In this document: one piece after another, positions 52,066-61,846 of the stretch | Position numbering within the stretch: position 1 is the first letter of the stretch | Layout of the letters: the number at the start of each line of letters is the position of its first letter | Source: Terrisporobacter mayombei | Lineage (GTDB): Bacteria; Bacillota; Clostridia; Peptostreptococcales; Peptostreptococcaceae | NCBI RefSeq assembly: GCF_020748465.1 | Contig: NZ_JAHZMP010000004.1 | Span: 62,001 to 126,000 of the forward strand | DNA: 64,000 nucleotides | Direction: 5' to 3' | Position numbers and translations under genes: made by a program | Notes under the pieces: generated by a model | Told to the model about the DNA's origin: nothing | The model's database searches: none | The model's input: the letters and a program-made list of their open reading frames with translations, nothing else

Positions 52066-53328
52066 TCATAATCTATTTTTTAACTCATTTACTAATTCAC
52101 TAAGTTTTACAGTAGTTTGCTCTGATGTTTCCATATTTTTAAGACTAGCTGCGTCATTAGCTAACTCATCATCACCTATAACTATTGTATATTTAGCATT
52201 TATTTTGTCTGAGTATTTAAATTGAGCTTTTAAGCTTTTTCCTAAGTGATCTATATCAGCACTTATGTGATTATCTCTTAATGCTTTTATTAAACTAAAA
52301 CTCTTAGTCTTAGCTACATCACCTATTGTTGCTATGTATATATCTGTAGCTTTTGGATTTTTTATTTCTATGTTATTATTCTCTAGAGTTAATAACAATC
52401 TTTCTGCTCCAAGTCCAAATCCTATACCACTTATGCCTCTTGGTCCTCCAAGTTGTTCAACAAGACCATCGTATCTCCCTCCACCACAAACTGTACTTTG
52501 TGATCCTATATCATTTGATATTATTTCAAAAGCAGTTTTCTTGTAGTAGTCAAGTCCTCTAACTATAGTTTTATCAACTACAAATTTTATATCCATTTCT
52601 CTTAAGTATTCTTGTAATTTAGCAAAGTGTTCCTTACAATCATCACATATGTGATCTACCATAAAAGGTATATCTTTTATGTTTTCTTTACATGTAGGGT
52701 TTTTACAGTCTATAACTCTCATTGGATTTTTGTCTTTTCGCTCTAAACAAGTTTCACACAATACATCAGATTTAGCATCTAGATATGCTTTTAAATTTTT
52801 ATTATATTCTTCTCTACAAACAGGGCATCCTACTGAGTTTATATTTACTGATAAATCTTTAAGCCCTAATTCATTAAAGAATTGTACTGCTAAAGATATT
52901 ACTTCTGCATCTATTGATGGTTCGTCACTTCCTAATGCTTCGATTCCAAATTGGTGGAATTGTCTTTGTCTACCAGCTTGTGGTCTTTCATATCTAAAGC
53001 ATGGAGTTATGTAAAATAATTTTGTTGGTTGTGTATCAGCATACAATTTATTTTCAATAAATGATCTTATTGTACCAGCAGTTCCTTCAGGTTTTAAACT
53101 TATTTGTCTATCACCTTTGTCTGTAAAAGTATACATTTCTTTTTGAACTATATCTGTTGTATCTCCAACACTTCTTGTGAAAACTTCTGTATGTTCAAAT
53201 ATAGGAGTTCTCATTTCTTCGTATCCGTATAATGCACAAATTTCTCTAAATTTTTGCTCTACGTAATGCCATTTATAAACTTCCTTTGGTAATATATCCC
53301 TTGTTCCTCTTGGCGCCTTACTTAGCAT
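52066..53328 (-). CDS. hisS: Histidine-tRNA ligase
   Basis: A 420-residue class II synthetase. Motif 1 region is RTPIFEHTEVFTRSVGDTTD, motif 2 CFRYERPQAGRQRQFHQFG, the histidine motifs LDYYKKTAFE and ISGIGFGLGAERLL. An anticodon-binding domain forms the C-terminus. An unusual insert with CPVCREEYN and CETCLERKD holds zinc-like cysteines, common in clostridial HisS. It overlaps hemZ by 11 bases and precedes aspS. Confidence 0.98.
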   Translation of the reverse strand: MLSKAPRGTRDILPKEVYKWHYVEQKFREICALYGYEEMRTPIFEHTEVFTRSVGDTTDIVQKEMYTFTDKGDRQISLKPEGTAGTIRSFIENKLYADTQPTKLFYITPCFRYERPQAGRQRQFHQFGIEALGSDEPSIDAEVISLAVQFFNELGLKDLSVNINSVGCPVCREEYNKNLKAYLDAKSDVLCETCLERKDKNPMRVIDCKNPTCKENIKDIPFMVDHICDDCKEHFAKLQEYLREMDIKFVVDKTIVRGLDYYKKTAFEIISNDIGSQSTVCGGGRYDGLVEQLGGPRGISGIGFGLGAERLLLTLENNNIEIKNPKATDIYIATIGDVAKTKSFSLIKALRDNHISADIDHLGKSLKAQFKYSDKINAKYTIVIGDDELANDAASLKNMETSEQTTVKLSELVNELKNRL

Positions 53329-54790
53329 TTTTCTCTACCTCCTCATATTTTCTTCTTATCATCTCGTCAACTCTGTCTATATATTGTTCAACATTTTTGA
53401 CGTTTTCTACCCTTTCAATTCTATCTTCATCTGGATATACAAATTTAGTTATAGAGCCAGCACCTAGTGCATAATTACTTTGTTTTTCCTCCATAATTTG
53501 CATATTATAGATACATTCATAACCTTCTTTAGCATAACCTATGTTTTCTAAGTTACCTAGCATGTGTTTTTGTCTGTACATATAATAAGGATTTAATCCC
53601 ATATCTCTTGCATATTCCATAGCTAAATTAATCATCTTTACCATTTCTTCGTACTGAGCAAGTTCGTAGTCTTTAAGATTTTCCTTTAGCTTTGATGTTC
53701 TTTTTACTGCTAAGGTATGAACAGTTAGACTTTCTGGAGATAGTTCTTTTATTTTATCTAAAGTATTTCTAACCATATCTAAATTTTCATCTACTAGGCC
53801 TAGTATTATATCCATATTTATATTATCAAAACCTATTTCCCTAGCTAAGTGGAAGCAGTCTATAATTTCTTGTACACTATGATTTCTACCTATTTTTTGT
53901 AAGGTTTCATCATTCATACTTTGTGGATTTATACTAATTCTATCAACATTGTTCTTCTTTAAAACTTCTAACATTTCTCTATCTATTGTATCAGGTCTTC
54001 CTGCCTCTACTGTAAACTCTTTAATCCCGCTTAAATCAAATCTTTCAAATAAGCCCTTAATTAAAATATCCATCTCTTCAGGAGTTAAAGTAGTTGGAGT
54101 TCCTCCACCAATATATAATGTTTCAATTGTTTTATTTTGTTCTTTTAGTAACCTAGCTACACCTTGGACTTCTTCAAGTAATTTAGCTACATACATAGGC
54201 TTTAAGCTGCCAAATTGCTTAAGAGAATTAGCTGGGAATGAACAATAATAACATCTTGTAGGGCAGAACGGAATACTCACATATAAAGATACTTTATTTT
54301 CATCAATTGGGTAAATAAACTTTCTTTCTCTTTTTGCAATATCAAGAGCTAAGTTAATTTTTTCATTACTTATAAAATAGTCTAACATTAATTTTTCTTT
54401 TATTAGAACATCGCTATAATTATCATCAAGTAATGAATGAACTATTTTAACAGGTCTTATGCCTGTCAGTATTCCCCATGGCGGAGCAATGTTAAACTTC
54501 TTTTCTAAAATCTTAAACATGCTCCTTTTTATAGTTTCCTTTATAACCTTCTTATTCTCCCTTTCACATAGTCCCTCTAAGTTTCTATGCTCTACATGTT
54601 CTAGAATAACTTGATAATTTTCACAATAAACTGTTTTTGAAAAAACATTGTTATTGTGGAAAAATACAGTATTCTCCACAACCATCATGCAATCTTTGCT
54701 GTCAATAAATCTAAAGTCAGAAGTAAATAATTTGATTAATTCACTTACTTCGTATTTAAAGTCATGACCTTTTAATACAACACCTATCAT
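53318..54790 (-). CDS. hemZ: HemZ, coproporphyrinogen dehydrogenase-like radical SAM protein
   Basis: A 490-residue radical-SAM protein of the HemN/HemZ group. The cluster motif CPTRCYYCSF lies near residue 177, preceded by VSIPF, and IGGGTPTTL, the SAM-binding element, follows. The N-terminal 160 residues are the HemZ-specific extension. HemZ was linked with oxygen-independent coproporphyrinogen oxidation, but many clostridia keep it without a full heme pathway, so the substrate in this organism is uncertain. It is translationally coupled to hisS through an 11-base overlap. Confidence 0.9.
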   Translation of the reverse strand: MIGVVLKGHDFKYEVSELIKLFTSDFRFIDSKDCMMVVENTVFFHNNNVFSKTVYCENYQVILEHVEHRNLEGLCERENKKVIKETIKRSMFKILEKKFNIAPPWGILTGIRPVKIVHSLLDDNYSDVLIKEKLMLDYFISNEKINLALDIAKRERKFIYPIDENKVSLYVSIPFCPTRCYYCSFPANSLKQFGSLKPMYVAKLLEEVQGVARLLKEQNKTIETLYIGGGTPTTLTPEEMDILIKGLFERFDLSGIKEFTVEAGRPDTIDREMLEVLKKNNVDRISINPQSMNDETLQKIGRNHSVQEIIDCFHLAREIGFDNINMDIILGLVDENLDMVRNTLDKIKELSPESLTVHTLAVKRTSKLKENLKDYELAQYEEMVKMINLAMEYARDMGLNPYYMYRQKHMLGNLENIGYAKEGYECIYNMQIMEEKQSNYALGAGSITKFVYPDEDRIERVENVKNVEQYIDRVDEMIRRKYEEVEKNAK

Positions 54791-54825
54791 TTTCTAGCTC
54801 CTTCTGAAATCCTTGAAGTGTTAAT

Positions 54826-55443
54826 TTATCTCATAAAAGGATTTGTCATTTTTTCTATTTTTAAATTAGAATTTGGTCCATGACCTGGATAAATAGTAAT
54901 ATCATCATCATGTTTTTCTAATTTTTCAAGTGACTTTTCCATTTTTTTATAGTCTCCACCATAAAAATCTGTTCTTCCTATGCTTCCTGCAAACAAAGTA
55001 TCTCCTGTAAGCATATGCTTATCAATTTTTATGCACATACTTCCTGGAGTATGACCAGGTGTATGAATAAACTTTAACTTCATATCTCCTACTTTTAATG
55101 TATCATTATCTTTAACATATATGTCAGCATCAAATTCTACTGTATTTGATGGAAGAGAAGCACTTAAATTTTTCTTCTTATCTTGTAGTATTTCTTTTTC
55201 TTCCTCATGGGCTACTATTTTAGCATTTGTTGCTTCTTTTAATGTTAAAACATTTGTTATGTGATCTCCATGACCATGAGTTAAAACAATATATTCTATG
55301 ATTAAGTTCATTTTTTTTACATAATTCATTATGTCAATAAAGTTTGCTCCTGGATCTACAACAATACACTTTTTACTATTTTCATCTCCAACTACATAAG
55401 TATTTTCACCCATGCAGTTTTCAACAATCTTTTCTAATCTCAT
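54826..55443 (-). CDS. MBL-fold hydrolase (glyoxalase II-like)
   Basis: A 205-residue metallo-beta-lactamase-fold protein. The metal site HxHxDH appears as LTHGHGDHITNV, with FIHTPGHTPGSMC, LTGDTLF and IYPGHGPNS supplying the remaining ligands. It belongs to the small YqgX/GloB2 group found beside relA and dtd in many Firmicutes. The substrate is probably a glutathione-, bacillithiol- or CoA-linked thioester, but that is not known. Confidence 0.92.
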   Translation of the reverse strand: MRLEKIVENCMGENTYVVGDENSKKCIVVDPGANFIDIMNYVKKMNLIIEYIVLTHGHGDHITNVLTLKEATNAKIVAHEEEKEILQDKKKNLSASLPSNTVEFDADIYVKDNDTLKVGDMKLKFIHTPGHTPGSMCIKIDKHMLTGDTLFAGSIGRTDFYGGDYKKMEKSLEKLEKHDDDITIYPGHGPNSNLKIEKMTNPFMR

Positions 55444-55457
55444 AGTTTACCCCCTAC

Positions 55458-55907
55458 CTAGAATTCTTTTCTTGATTCTAATAGTATAGTCACAGGTCCA
55501 TCGTTAGTTAAATCAACCATCATATGAGCCCCAAATTTTCCTGTTCCTACATTAATTCCTTGATTTTTTACCTTCTCAACAAATTCTTCATACAGCGGAT
55601 TTGCTACTTCTGGCCTTGCTGCATCAGAAAAACTAGGTCTTCTTCCCCTTCTAGCATCTCCGTAAAGTGTAAATTGAGAAACAGCTAAAACTTCCCCATT
55701 AACATCTTTTAAAGATAAATTCATTTTTCCTTCTGCATCTTCAAATATTCTTAAATTTGTTATTTTATCCACCATATAATCTACATCTTTTGATGTATCA
55801 TCATGAGTAACCCCAAGTAAAACCATTAAACCTTGATTTATTTGTCCAACAATTTCTTCATCTACTGTTACTTTAGAAGATGAAACTTTTTGTACAACTG
55901 CTCTCAT
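55458..55907 (-). CDS. dtd: D-aminoacyl-tRNA deacylase
   Basis: Removes D-amino acids (and glycine from tRNA-Ala) mis-attached to tRNA. The 149 residues show the start [15 protein letters not shown], the catalytic SQFTLYGD and the cross-subunit GxP loop in [14 protein letters not shown]. It lies 9 bases after relA and 14 before the MBL gene, in the conserved relA-dtd pair. Confidence 0.97.
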   Translation of the reverse strand: MRAVVQKVSSSKVTVDEEIVGQINQGLMVLLGVTHDDTSKDVDYMVDKITNLRIFEDAEGKMNLSLKDVNGEVLAVSQFTLYGDARRGRRPSFSDAARPEVANPLYEEFVEKVKNQGINVGTGKFGAHMMVDLTNDGPVTILLESRKEF

Positions 55908-55916
55908 ATTTTCCTC

Positions 55917-58124
55917 CTAATTTCTTACTCTGAAAACATCGTCCACACCAGGTATAGCCTTCAGTTTTTTCATTAAACTTGTTAGTTCAGAAATATCATT
56001 TACTTCAATTAATAAATTAATATGAGTTATTCCCTCTTTTGTTTTTCTTGCATTAATTCCATTTATATTTAATTTTTGCACAGCAATCATATGTGTAACA
56101 TCGTTTAGCATACTTTTTCTATCTGTAGCAACTATTTTAACTTCGCCCTCAAATTTAGACTTTTTAGGATTATTCCATTCCACATCTACTAACCTTTTTT
56201 GGAAAAGTTCATCATCTAGTTTACAATTTGGACAATCAGCACGGTGTATGGCTACACCTCTTCCCTTTGTTACATATCCAACGATTTCATCTCCAGGAAG
56301 TGGATTACAACATTTTGCAAATCTAACTAAAATATTATCTAATCCTCTTACTATAACTCCAGAACTACTTTTTTTCCTTTTTTCTTTGTATTCCTTGTCA
56401 GTTATATTGTATTTTGATAAGTCTTCATTTTCTTTTTGCCTATTTTCTTTTTCTTTTTTCTTTTCTTCTTTAAGATAGAAATCCCTTACTTTTGGAACAA
56501 CTTGACTTGCTACAATACCACCATATCCTATAGTAGCAATTAAATCTTCCAAGCTTGGTTGGTTGAATTTCTTTGCTATTTGTTCCATAAACTTTTCTAT
56601 AGAAGAATCTTTTAAAGGAATTCCATATTTTTTGAATTCTTTTTCTAAAATTTCATATCCTTTTTCAATATTTTCTTCTCTTCTTTCCTTCTTAAAGAAT
56701 TGTCTAATTCTATTTCTTGCATTTGGAGTTTTGACAATTTTTAGCCAGTCTCTACTTGGGCCATTTGAATTTGTTGATGTTATAACCTCAACAATCTCTC
56801 CATTTTGCAATTTATAATCAATAGGAACTAACCTTCCATTTATCTTTGCACCTACACACTTGTTTCCAACTTTTGAGTGAACTCTGTATGCAAAATCTAT
56901 TGGTGTAGATTCTGCTGGTAGCTCTATTACATCACCCTTTGGTGTAAATACATAAACTTGACTATTAAATACATCTTCTTTTAGTGAATCTAGGAATTCT
57001 TGTGGGTCTTTTACGTCCTTTTCCCACTCCATCATTTGTCTTAGCCATTTTAGCTTTTCTTCCATCTTTTCATCATTACTCATTGTACCTTCTTTGTATT
57101 TCCAGTGAGCTGCTATACCATATTCAGCAATATTATGCATTTCATGAGTCCTAATTTGAATTTCTACTGGCTCACCTTCTGGTCCAATTACTGTAGTATG
57201 AAGAGATTGATACATGTTTGCCTTAGGCATTGCTATGTAGTCCTTAAATCTTCCTGGCATTGGTACCCATAAAGTATGAACCATACCAAGAACTGCATAA
57301 CAATCTTTTATTGTATCTACAACTATTCTTACAGCAGTTAAATCAAAGATTTCTTCAAAAGTCTTATGCTTATTTTTCATTTTTTTATAAATACTATAAA
57401 AATGTTTTGGTCTTCCATAAACTTCACAATCTATATTAACTTCACCAAATTTTTCCTGTAATAAATTTACTATTCTGCTTATATATTCTTCCCTTTGGCT
57501 TCTTTTCATGGAGACTTTGTCTACTAAATCATAATATCCATCTGGATCTATATATCTTAGAGCCAAGTCTTCTAATTCCCATTTAATTTTAGATATACCT
57601 AATCTATGAGCTATTCCACCATAAATTTCTAAAGTTTCTTTTGCTTTATATTTAGCTTTTTCTTCTGGCATATATTTTAGTGTTCTCATATTATGTAGTC
57701 TATCGGCTAACTTTATAAGAATTACTCTAATATCTTTTGCCATAGCTAAAAACATTTTTCTTAAATTTTCAGCTTGAGTTTCTTCCTTTGACTGATATTT
57801 TATCTGACCAAGTTTTGTTACTCCATCAACTAAATCTGCAACTTCCTTGCTAAACATTTCTTCTATATCATCATAAGTATAGTCCGTATCTTCAATTACA
57901 TCATGTAAAAGTCCTGCTGATATAGTTTCTATATCAAGTTGCATTTCTACAAGAATATTTGCAACAGCTATTGGATGAATTATGTAAGGTTCACCTGATT
58001 TTCTTAATACACCATCATGGGCAGATTTTGCCAAATAGTAAGCTTTTTCTACAAGAGTAGTATCCGTATTAGGAGCATATTCTTTTATTTTATCTAATAT
58101 CTCCTGTAATTCCTTATCATGCAT
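55917..58124 (-). CDS. relA: Bifunctional (p)ppGpp synthetase/hydrolase
   Basis: A 735-residue long RSH protein that makes and hydrolyses (p)ppGpp during the stringent response. The HD hydrolase domain (about 45-150) has LLHDVIEDTDY, so hydrolase activity is kept. The synthetase domain (about 230-350) has YGRPKHFYSIYKKM and DLTAVRIVVD. TGS (about 390-450) shows VYVFTPKGDVIELP, a zinc-finger segment CCNPLPGDEI follows, and ACT lies at the end. It lies downstream of apt and recJ with a terminator-like hairpin between. Confidence 0.97.
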   Translation of the reverse strand: MHDKELQEILDKIKEYAPNTDTTLVEKAYYLAKSAHDGVLRKSGEPYIIHPIAVANILVEMQLDIETISAGLLHDVIEDTDYTYDDIEEMFSKEVADLVDGVTKLGQIKYQSKEETQAENLRKMFLAMAKDIRVILIKLADRLHNMRTLKYMPEEKAKYKAKETLEIYGGIAHRLGISKIKWELEDLALRYIDPDGYYDLVDKVSMKRSQREEYISRIVNLLQEKFGEVNIDCEVYGRPKHFYSIYKKMKNKHKTFEEIFDLTAVRIVVDTIKDCYAVLGMVHTLWVPMPGRFKDYIAMPKANMYQSLHTTVIGPEGEPVEIQIRTHEMHNIAEYGIAAHWKYKEGTMSNDEKMEEKLKWLRQMMEWEKDVKDPQEFLDSLKEDVFNSQVYVFTPKGDVIELPAESTPIDFAYRVHSKVGNKCVGAKINGRLVPIDYKLQNGEIVEVITSTNSNGPSRDWLKIVKTPNARNRIRQFFKKERREENIEKGYEILEKEFKKYGIPLKDSSIEKFMEQIAKKFNQPSLEDLIATIGYGGIVASQVVPKVRDFYLKEEKKKEKENRQKENEDLSKYNITDKEYKEKRKKSSSGVIVRGLDNILVRFAKCCNPLPGDEIVGYVTKGRGVAIHRADCPNCKLDDELFQKRLVDVEWNNPKKSKFEGEVKIVATDRKSMLNDVTHMIAVQKLNINGINARKTKEGITHINLLIEVNDISELTSLMKKLKAIPGVDDVFRVRN

Positions 58125-58166
58125 ATAACCACCTATTCTCTAAAGTATAAATTTTATTATATATGA

Positions 58167-58195
58167 AAATAGTTGGTAAAAAACCAACTATTATT
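58167..58195 (-). terminator. Hairpin between apt and relA
   Basis: AATAGTTGG-taaaaaa-CCAACTATT with a short T run on the minus strand; a partial terminator is likely. Confidence 0.65.
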
Positions 58196-58200
58196 ATTGT

Positions 58201-58713
58201 CTAGTATTTTATAAGAGAATTAACATTATATTTTGCTAATTTTGCTCTTCCATCTAAGTCTTCTAATTCTATTAAAAATTGCATTGAAACCACTTCTCCA
58301 CCTAACTTTTCTATAAGTTTAGCTGCTGCTTCCATAGTTCCACCTGTAGCTAATAAATCATCTACTATTGCAACTTTTTGTCCTGGCTTAATAGCATCCT
58401 TATGTATTTCTAATCTATTAGAACCATACTCTAAATCATACTCATAGGCTTCAACTTCCCATGGTAACTTTCCTGGTTTTCTAACTGGTATAAAACCAAC
58501 TTCCATACCATAAGCAACTGGTGTTCCCATTAAAAATCCTCTTGCTTCTGGACCTACAATTAAATCTACATCCTTATCTTTCAAGTCCGCTATTATTTCA
58601 TCAATCGCAAATTTTAGTGCCTTACCATCTTGTAATAATGTTGTTATGTCTTTAAAGCTTATTCCTTCCTTCGGAAAATCTTCAATTACTCTTACTGTTT
58701 GTTTTAAATCCAT
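58201..58713 (-). CDS. apt: Adenine phosphoribosyltransferase
   Basis: Salvages adenine to AMP with PRPP. The PRPP-binding motif [17 protein letters not shown] is clear, together with [11 protein letters not shown]. The 170-residue length is normal. It is 12 bases after recJ and upstream of relA, the conserved recJ-apt-relA block. Confidence 0.97.
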   Translation of the reverse strand: MDLKQTVRVIEDFPKEGISFKDITTLLQDGKALKFAIDEIIADLKDKDVDLIVGPEARGFLMGTPVAYGMEVGFIPVRKPGKLPWEVEAYEYDLEYGSNRLEIHKDAIKPGQKVAIVDDLLATGGTMEAAAKLIEKLGGEVVSMQFLIELEDLDGRAKLAKYNVNSLIKY

Positions 58714-58725
58714 TTAAAACTCCTC

Positions 58726-61185
58726 CTAATAGCTTTTTACATACTCTTGTTTTAATTCTTTTAGATTATTAAGTATTACACTTTCATCCAAATTAAGTTT
58801 TTTATCAGGTTTTTCTAATAAATATATGGTTATAGTATTCTCTTCGTAATTAGTTTTAAAATTTAATAAATTTAATTCTTTAAAAACTTTAAGTATTATA
58901 AATGTTTTTAAAGGTAGAAGTTTAAATACTCTTTTTAATTCAGTTAATTTTAGCTGTAATTCTTTACTTACAAGCATTTGCTTGTAAATATTGATAAATT
59001 CTTCTCTATTTGGAACTATATTATCCATAATATTTTTTAAATATATTTTATCTTCACTACTATAATACTTAATAACAACTTCATTATTTAAAATGTTCTT
59101 ATTTAGATACGAATATTCTCCTTTATTATATAAAAAATCATAAAGAATAATACTATTATATCTTTTTAAGTCTATTTTATCAATATTAGGTGAAAATATA
59201 AGTTGTACTTTCTTATTTTTTTCATTAATATAATTATAATTTATATCATATTCTAAATCTGCCAATGAAACATCTGATAAAGCCCTATAAAATCCATTTA
59301 ATGTATTTGTTATAATCAAAGTCTCTTCTTTTATATAATCAAAGACGTTTATATTTTTATCTCCATCCATATTAATTGATATCTCATCATCGTCATTATA
59401 AATATGGTATAAGCTATCACTATCCGTTGGACTCATCTTTTCAAATAACTTAAGAGATAAATTATTTGATATGGCTGTTTTAGGATGAGATAATCTTATA
59501 TCTTTTAATAAAAATTGTACTTTTCTCTCATTATTGAAATTATTTTCGTCTACTTGGAATAATACGTCTATCTTATCTCCCTCTTGGAAGTCATCAGCTA
59601 AATAAGCCATATTAAATCCTACACATTCATAAGATTTTTCATTTTCACATATTAACTTTAGATGTTGTTTATTTTTACCCATTTTATAAATATTAGTTAA
59701 TAGTAAGTCTCTCATAATAAATCTTGGAGACGGATTACTCAAACCAAAAGGTTCCAATTTATGTAAGTTGTCTACTAAGTCTAATGTGGCACTTTCTTCT
59801 TCAAGCTCATATTCAACTTTTATATTTTCAATCAAATCTTCTTTACTCAGATTGTAATCTGCTATTTCATTTACTTTTTTTCTTAATTCTTCTATATTTT
59901 CTGCACTTAAAGCCAATCCTGCTGCCTGCTCATGTCCACCAAATTTATTCATTAAGTCTTTGCAACTTACTAAGGCATCAAATATACTAAATCCTTTAAT
60001 AGATCTGGCTGAACCTGTTGCTTCACCATCTTCTATAGTAAGTAATATTGTAGGCTTATAATATTTTTCTGTTAACTTAGAAGCGACGATTCCTATTATT
60101 CCATGTTGCCACCCTTCTTTTGCTATTACAAGCACTTTGTCATCCTTATAGTTTTCATTGCTTGATATAACATCTTCTGCTTCCTTATACATCTTACTTT
60201 CTATCATTTGTCTCTCAATATTTTTTGCTTCCAGTATATTAGCTATTTCTTTTGCTTCATCTTCAAAATCAGTAGTGAATAATTGCACTCCCAAGTATGA
60301 GTGTCCTAACCTTCCCGATGCATTAATTCTAGGGCCTACTGAATAACCTATATGTGATGATCCTATTTTACTAGTTTCAATACCACATACTTTAATTAGT
60401 TCTCTTAACCCTAAATTTTTGCCCTCTTTCATTAGTTTTAAACCATTTTTTACAATTATTCTATTTTCATCTATTAAAGGTACAATATCACATATTGTTG
60501 CTAAAGTTACTATTTCTAAATAATCAAACATTGATGTTTTAAATTCTTCTTCATCTGTCAATGCTTGAATCATTTTAAATGCTACTCCACATCCACAAAG
60601 CATATCAAAAGGATAGTTGCAATCTTCTTGCTTTGGATTTACAATTGCATAGGCATCTGGTATATCACTTTGGCATTCATGGTGATCTGTTATTATAACA
60701 TCTATACCAAATTCATTGGCTAATCCCACTTCATTAACTGATGTTATACCACAGTCCACAGTTATTATAAGATCACATCCATCATTATTTATCTTCCTTA
60801 TTGCCTCCTCATTAATTCCGTATCCTTCTTCTAATCTATTTGGAATATAATATTTAACTGGATAATCTATAGATTTGAAATAAATATATAAAATTGATGA
60901 GGATGAAACGCCGTCTACATCATAGTCTCCATAAATATAAATTTTTTCTTTATTTTCAATAGCTTTCTTTATTCTTTCAGTTGCTTTTTTCATATCCTTC
61001 ATTAAGAAAGGATCTCTTAAATATTCTAAAGATGGATTCATAAAAATTTCTGCATCTTTTTCGTCATTTATACCTCTATTATTTAATATTTGGCTAATTT
61101 CCGGGGAAATATTTATTTTCTTGCTTAACTCTGTTTCTTTAACTTTTCCTTTATGTTTTAATGTCCATTTTTTATTATATATCAA
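58726..61185 (-). CDS. recJ: Single-strand DNA exonuclease RecJ with C-terminal extension
   Basis: A 5'-3' exonuclease for single-stranded DNA in recombination and repair. DHH-family motifs are IYGDYDVDGVSS, LIITVDCGI and ITDHHEC; the DHHA1 part contains ARSIKGFSIFDAL and NKFGGHEQAAG. An OB-fold follows near 460-560. At 819 residues it exceeds the usual length of about 570; residues beyond 565 form an extra region seen in clostridial RecJ, which looks like a degenerate domain. Its own transcript begins above and reads into apt. Confidence 0.95.
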   Translation of the reverse strand: MIYNKKWTLKHKGKVKETELSKKINISPEISQILNNRGINDEKDAEIFMNPSLEYLRDPFLMKDMKKATERIKKAIENKEKIYIYGDYDVDGVSSSSILYIYFKSIDYPVKYYIPNRLEEGYGINEEAIRKINNDGCDLIITVDCGITSVNEVGLANEFGIDVIITDHHECQSDIPDAYAIVNPKQEDCNYPFDMLCGCGVAFKMIQALTDEEEFKTSMFDYLEIVTLATICDIVPLIDENRIIVKNGLKLMKEGKNLGLRELIKVCGIETSKIGSSHIGYSVGPRINASGRLGHSYLGVQLFTTDFEDEAKEIANILEAKNIERQMIESKMYKEAEDVISSNENYKDDKVLVIAKEGWQHGIIGIVASKLTEKYYKPTILLTIEDGEATGSARSIKGFSIFDALVSCKDLMNKFGGHEQAAGLALSAENIEELRKKVNEIADYNLSKEDLIENIKVEYELEEESATLDLVDNLHKLEPFGLSNPSPRFIMRDLLLTNIYKMGKNKQHLKLICENEKSYECVGFNMAYLADDFQEGDKIDVLFQVDENNFNNERKVQFLLKDIRLSHPKTAISNNLSLKLFEKMSPTDSDSLYHIYNDDDEISINMDGDKNINVFDYIKEETLIITNTLNGFYRALSDVSLADLEYDINYNYINEKNKKVQLIFSPNIDKIDLKRYNSIILYDFLYNKGEYSYLNKNILNNEVVIKYYSSEDKIYLKNIMDNIVPNREEFINIYKQMLVSKELQLKLTELKRVFKLLPLKTFIILKVFKELNLLNFKTNYEENTITIYLLEKPDKKLNLDESVILNNLKELKQEYVKSY

Positions 61186-61281
61186 AAGCTCTCACCTCAT
61201 ATTTTCTTTGTCCTACATTTAAATATTATAATATTATTAACTTATATGCCATAATATAGTACTAAAAAAATTTTTATTGCA

Positions 61282-61317
61282 TTAAAAAGGAGCAATTTGT
61301 AAATTGCTCCTTTTTAA
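61282..61317 (-). terminator. Terminator after the carbonic anhydrase gene
   Basis: AAAAAGGAGCAATTT-gt-AAATTGCTCCTTTTT: perfect 15-bp stem. Confidence 0.9.
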
Positions 61318-61346
61318 GTTTGTATAATTTTTATTTAAATTATAAA

Positions 61347-61844
61347 TTACTTATGTTTTTTACCCATTTCTACATAATGTAACGCTGATTGCTTTAAACT
61401 TTCTTTTTCTTCATCAGTTAATTCTCTTGCAACCTTTGCTGGTGAACCTAATAATAAAACTCCTGGTGGGAATTTCTTACCTGTTACTAAGCTACCTGCT
61501 CCAACCATGGTAAGTTCTCCAATTTCTGCATTGTCTAAAACTGTTGATCCCATTCCGATTAGAGTATAATCGCCTATTTTGCAACCATGAATAACAGCAG
61601 CATGTCCAATAGTTACATTTTTTCCTATTATAGTTGGTTCATCATATCCACAATGTACTATAGTTCCATCTTGTACATTTGAATTTTCTCCAACTATAAT
61701 TGAACTATCATCGCCTCTTAAAACTGCTTTGTACCAAATACTTGCGTTTTTTTCAACAATAACATCACCAATTATGTCTGCAGTTTCTGCTACAAAAGCA
61801 GAATCATCAATAGTAGGTTTTATCCCTTCAAACCCTTTTATCAT
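61347..61844 (-). CDS. Gamma carbonic anhydrase family protein
   Basis: A 165-residue left-handed beta-helix protein. Hexapeptide repeats run through ADIIGDVIVEKNASIWYKAV, NVTIGHAAVIHGCKIGDYTL and GMGSTVLDNAEIG. Zinc-binding His residues are at HCGYDE and in GHAAVIHG. The true start is the ATG at 61842-61844, preceded by AAGGAG; an earlier in-frame ATG falls inside the scfB gene. It directly follows scfB (2-base gap), so it is cotranscribed with the SCIFF maturase, though a shared job is not obvious. Activity as carbonic anhydrase is not proven for most of these. Confidence 0.92.
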   Translation of the reverse strand: MIKGFEGIKPTIDDSAFVAETADIIGDVIVEKNASIWYKAVLRGDDSSIIVGENSNVQDGTIVHCGYDEPTIIGKNVTIGHAAVIHGCKIGDYTLIGMGSTVLDNAEIGELTMVGAGSLVTGKKFPPGVLLLGSPAKVARELTDEEKESLKQSALHYVEMGKKHK

Positions 61845-61846
61845 TT

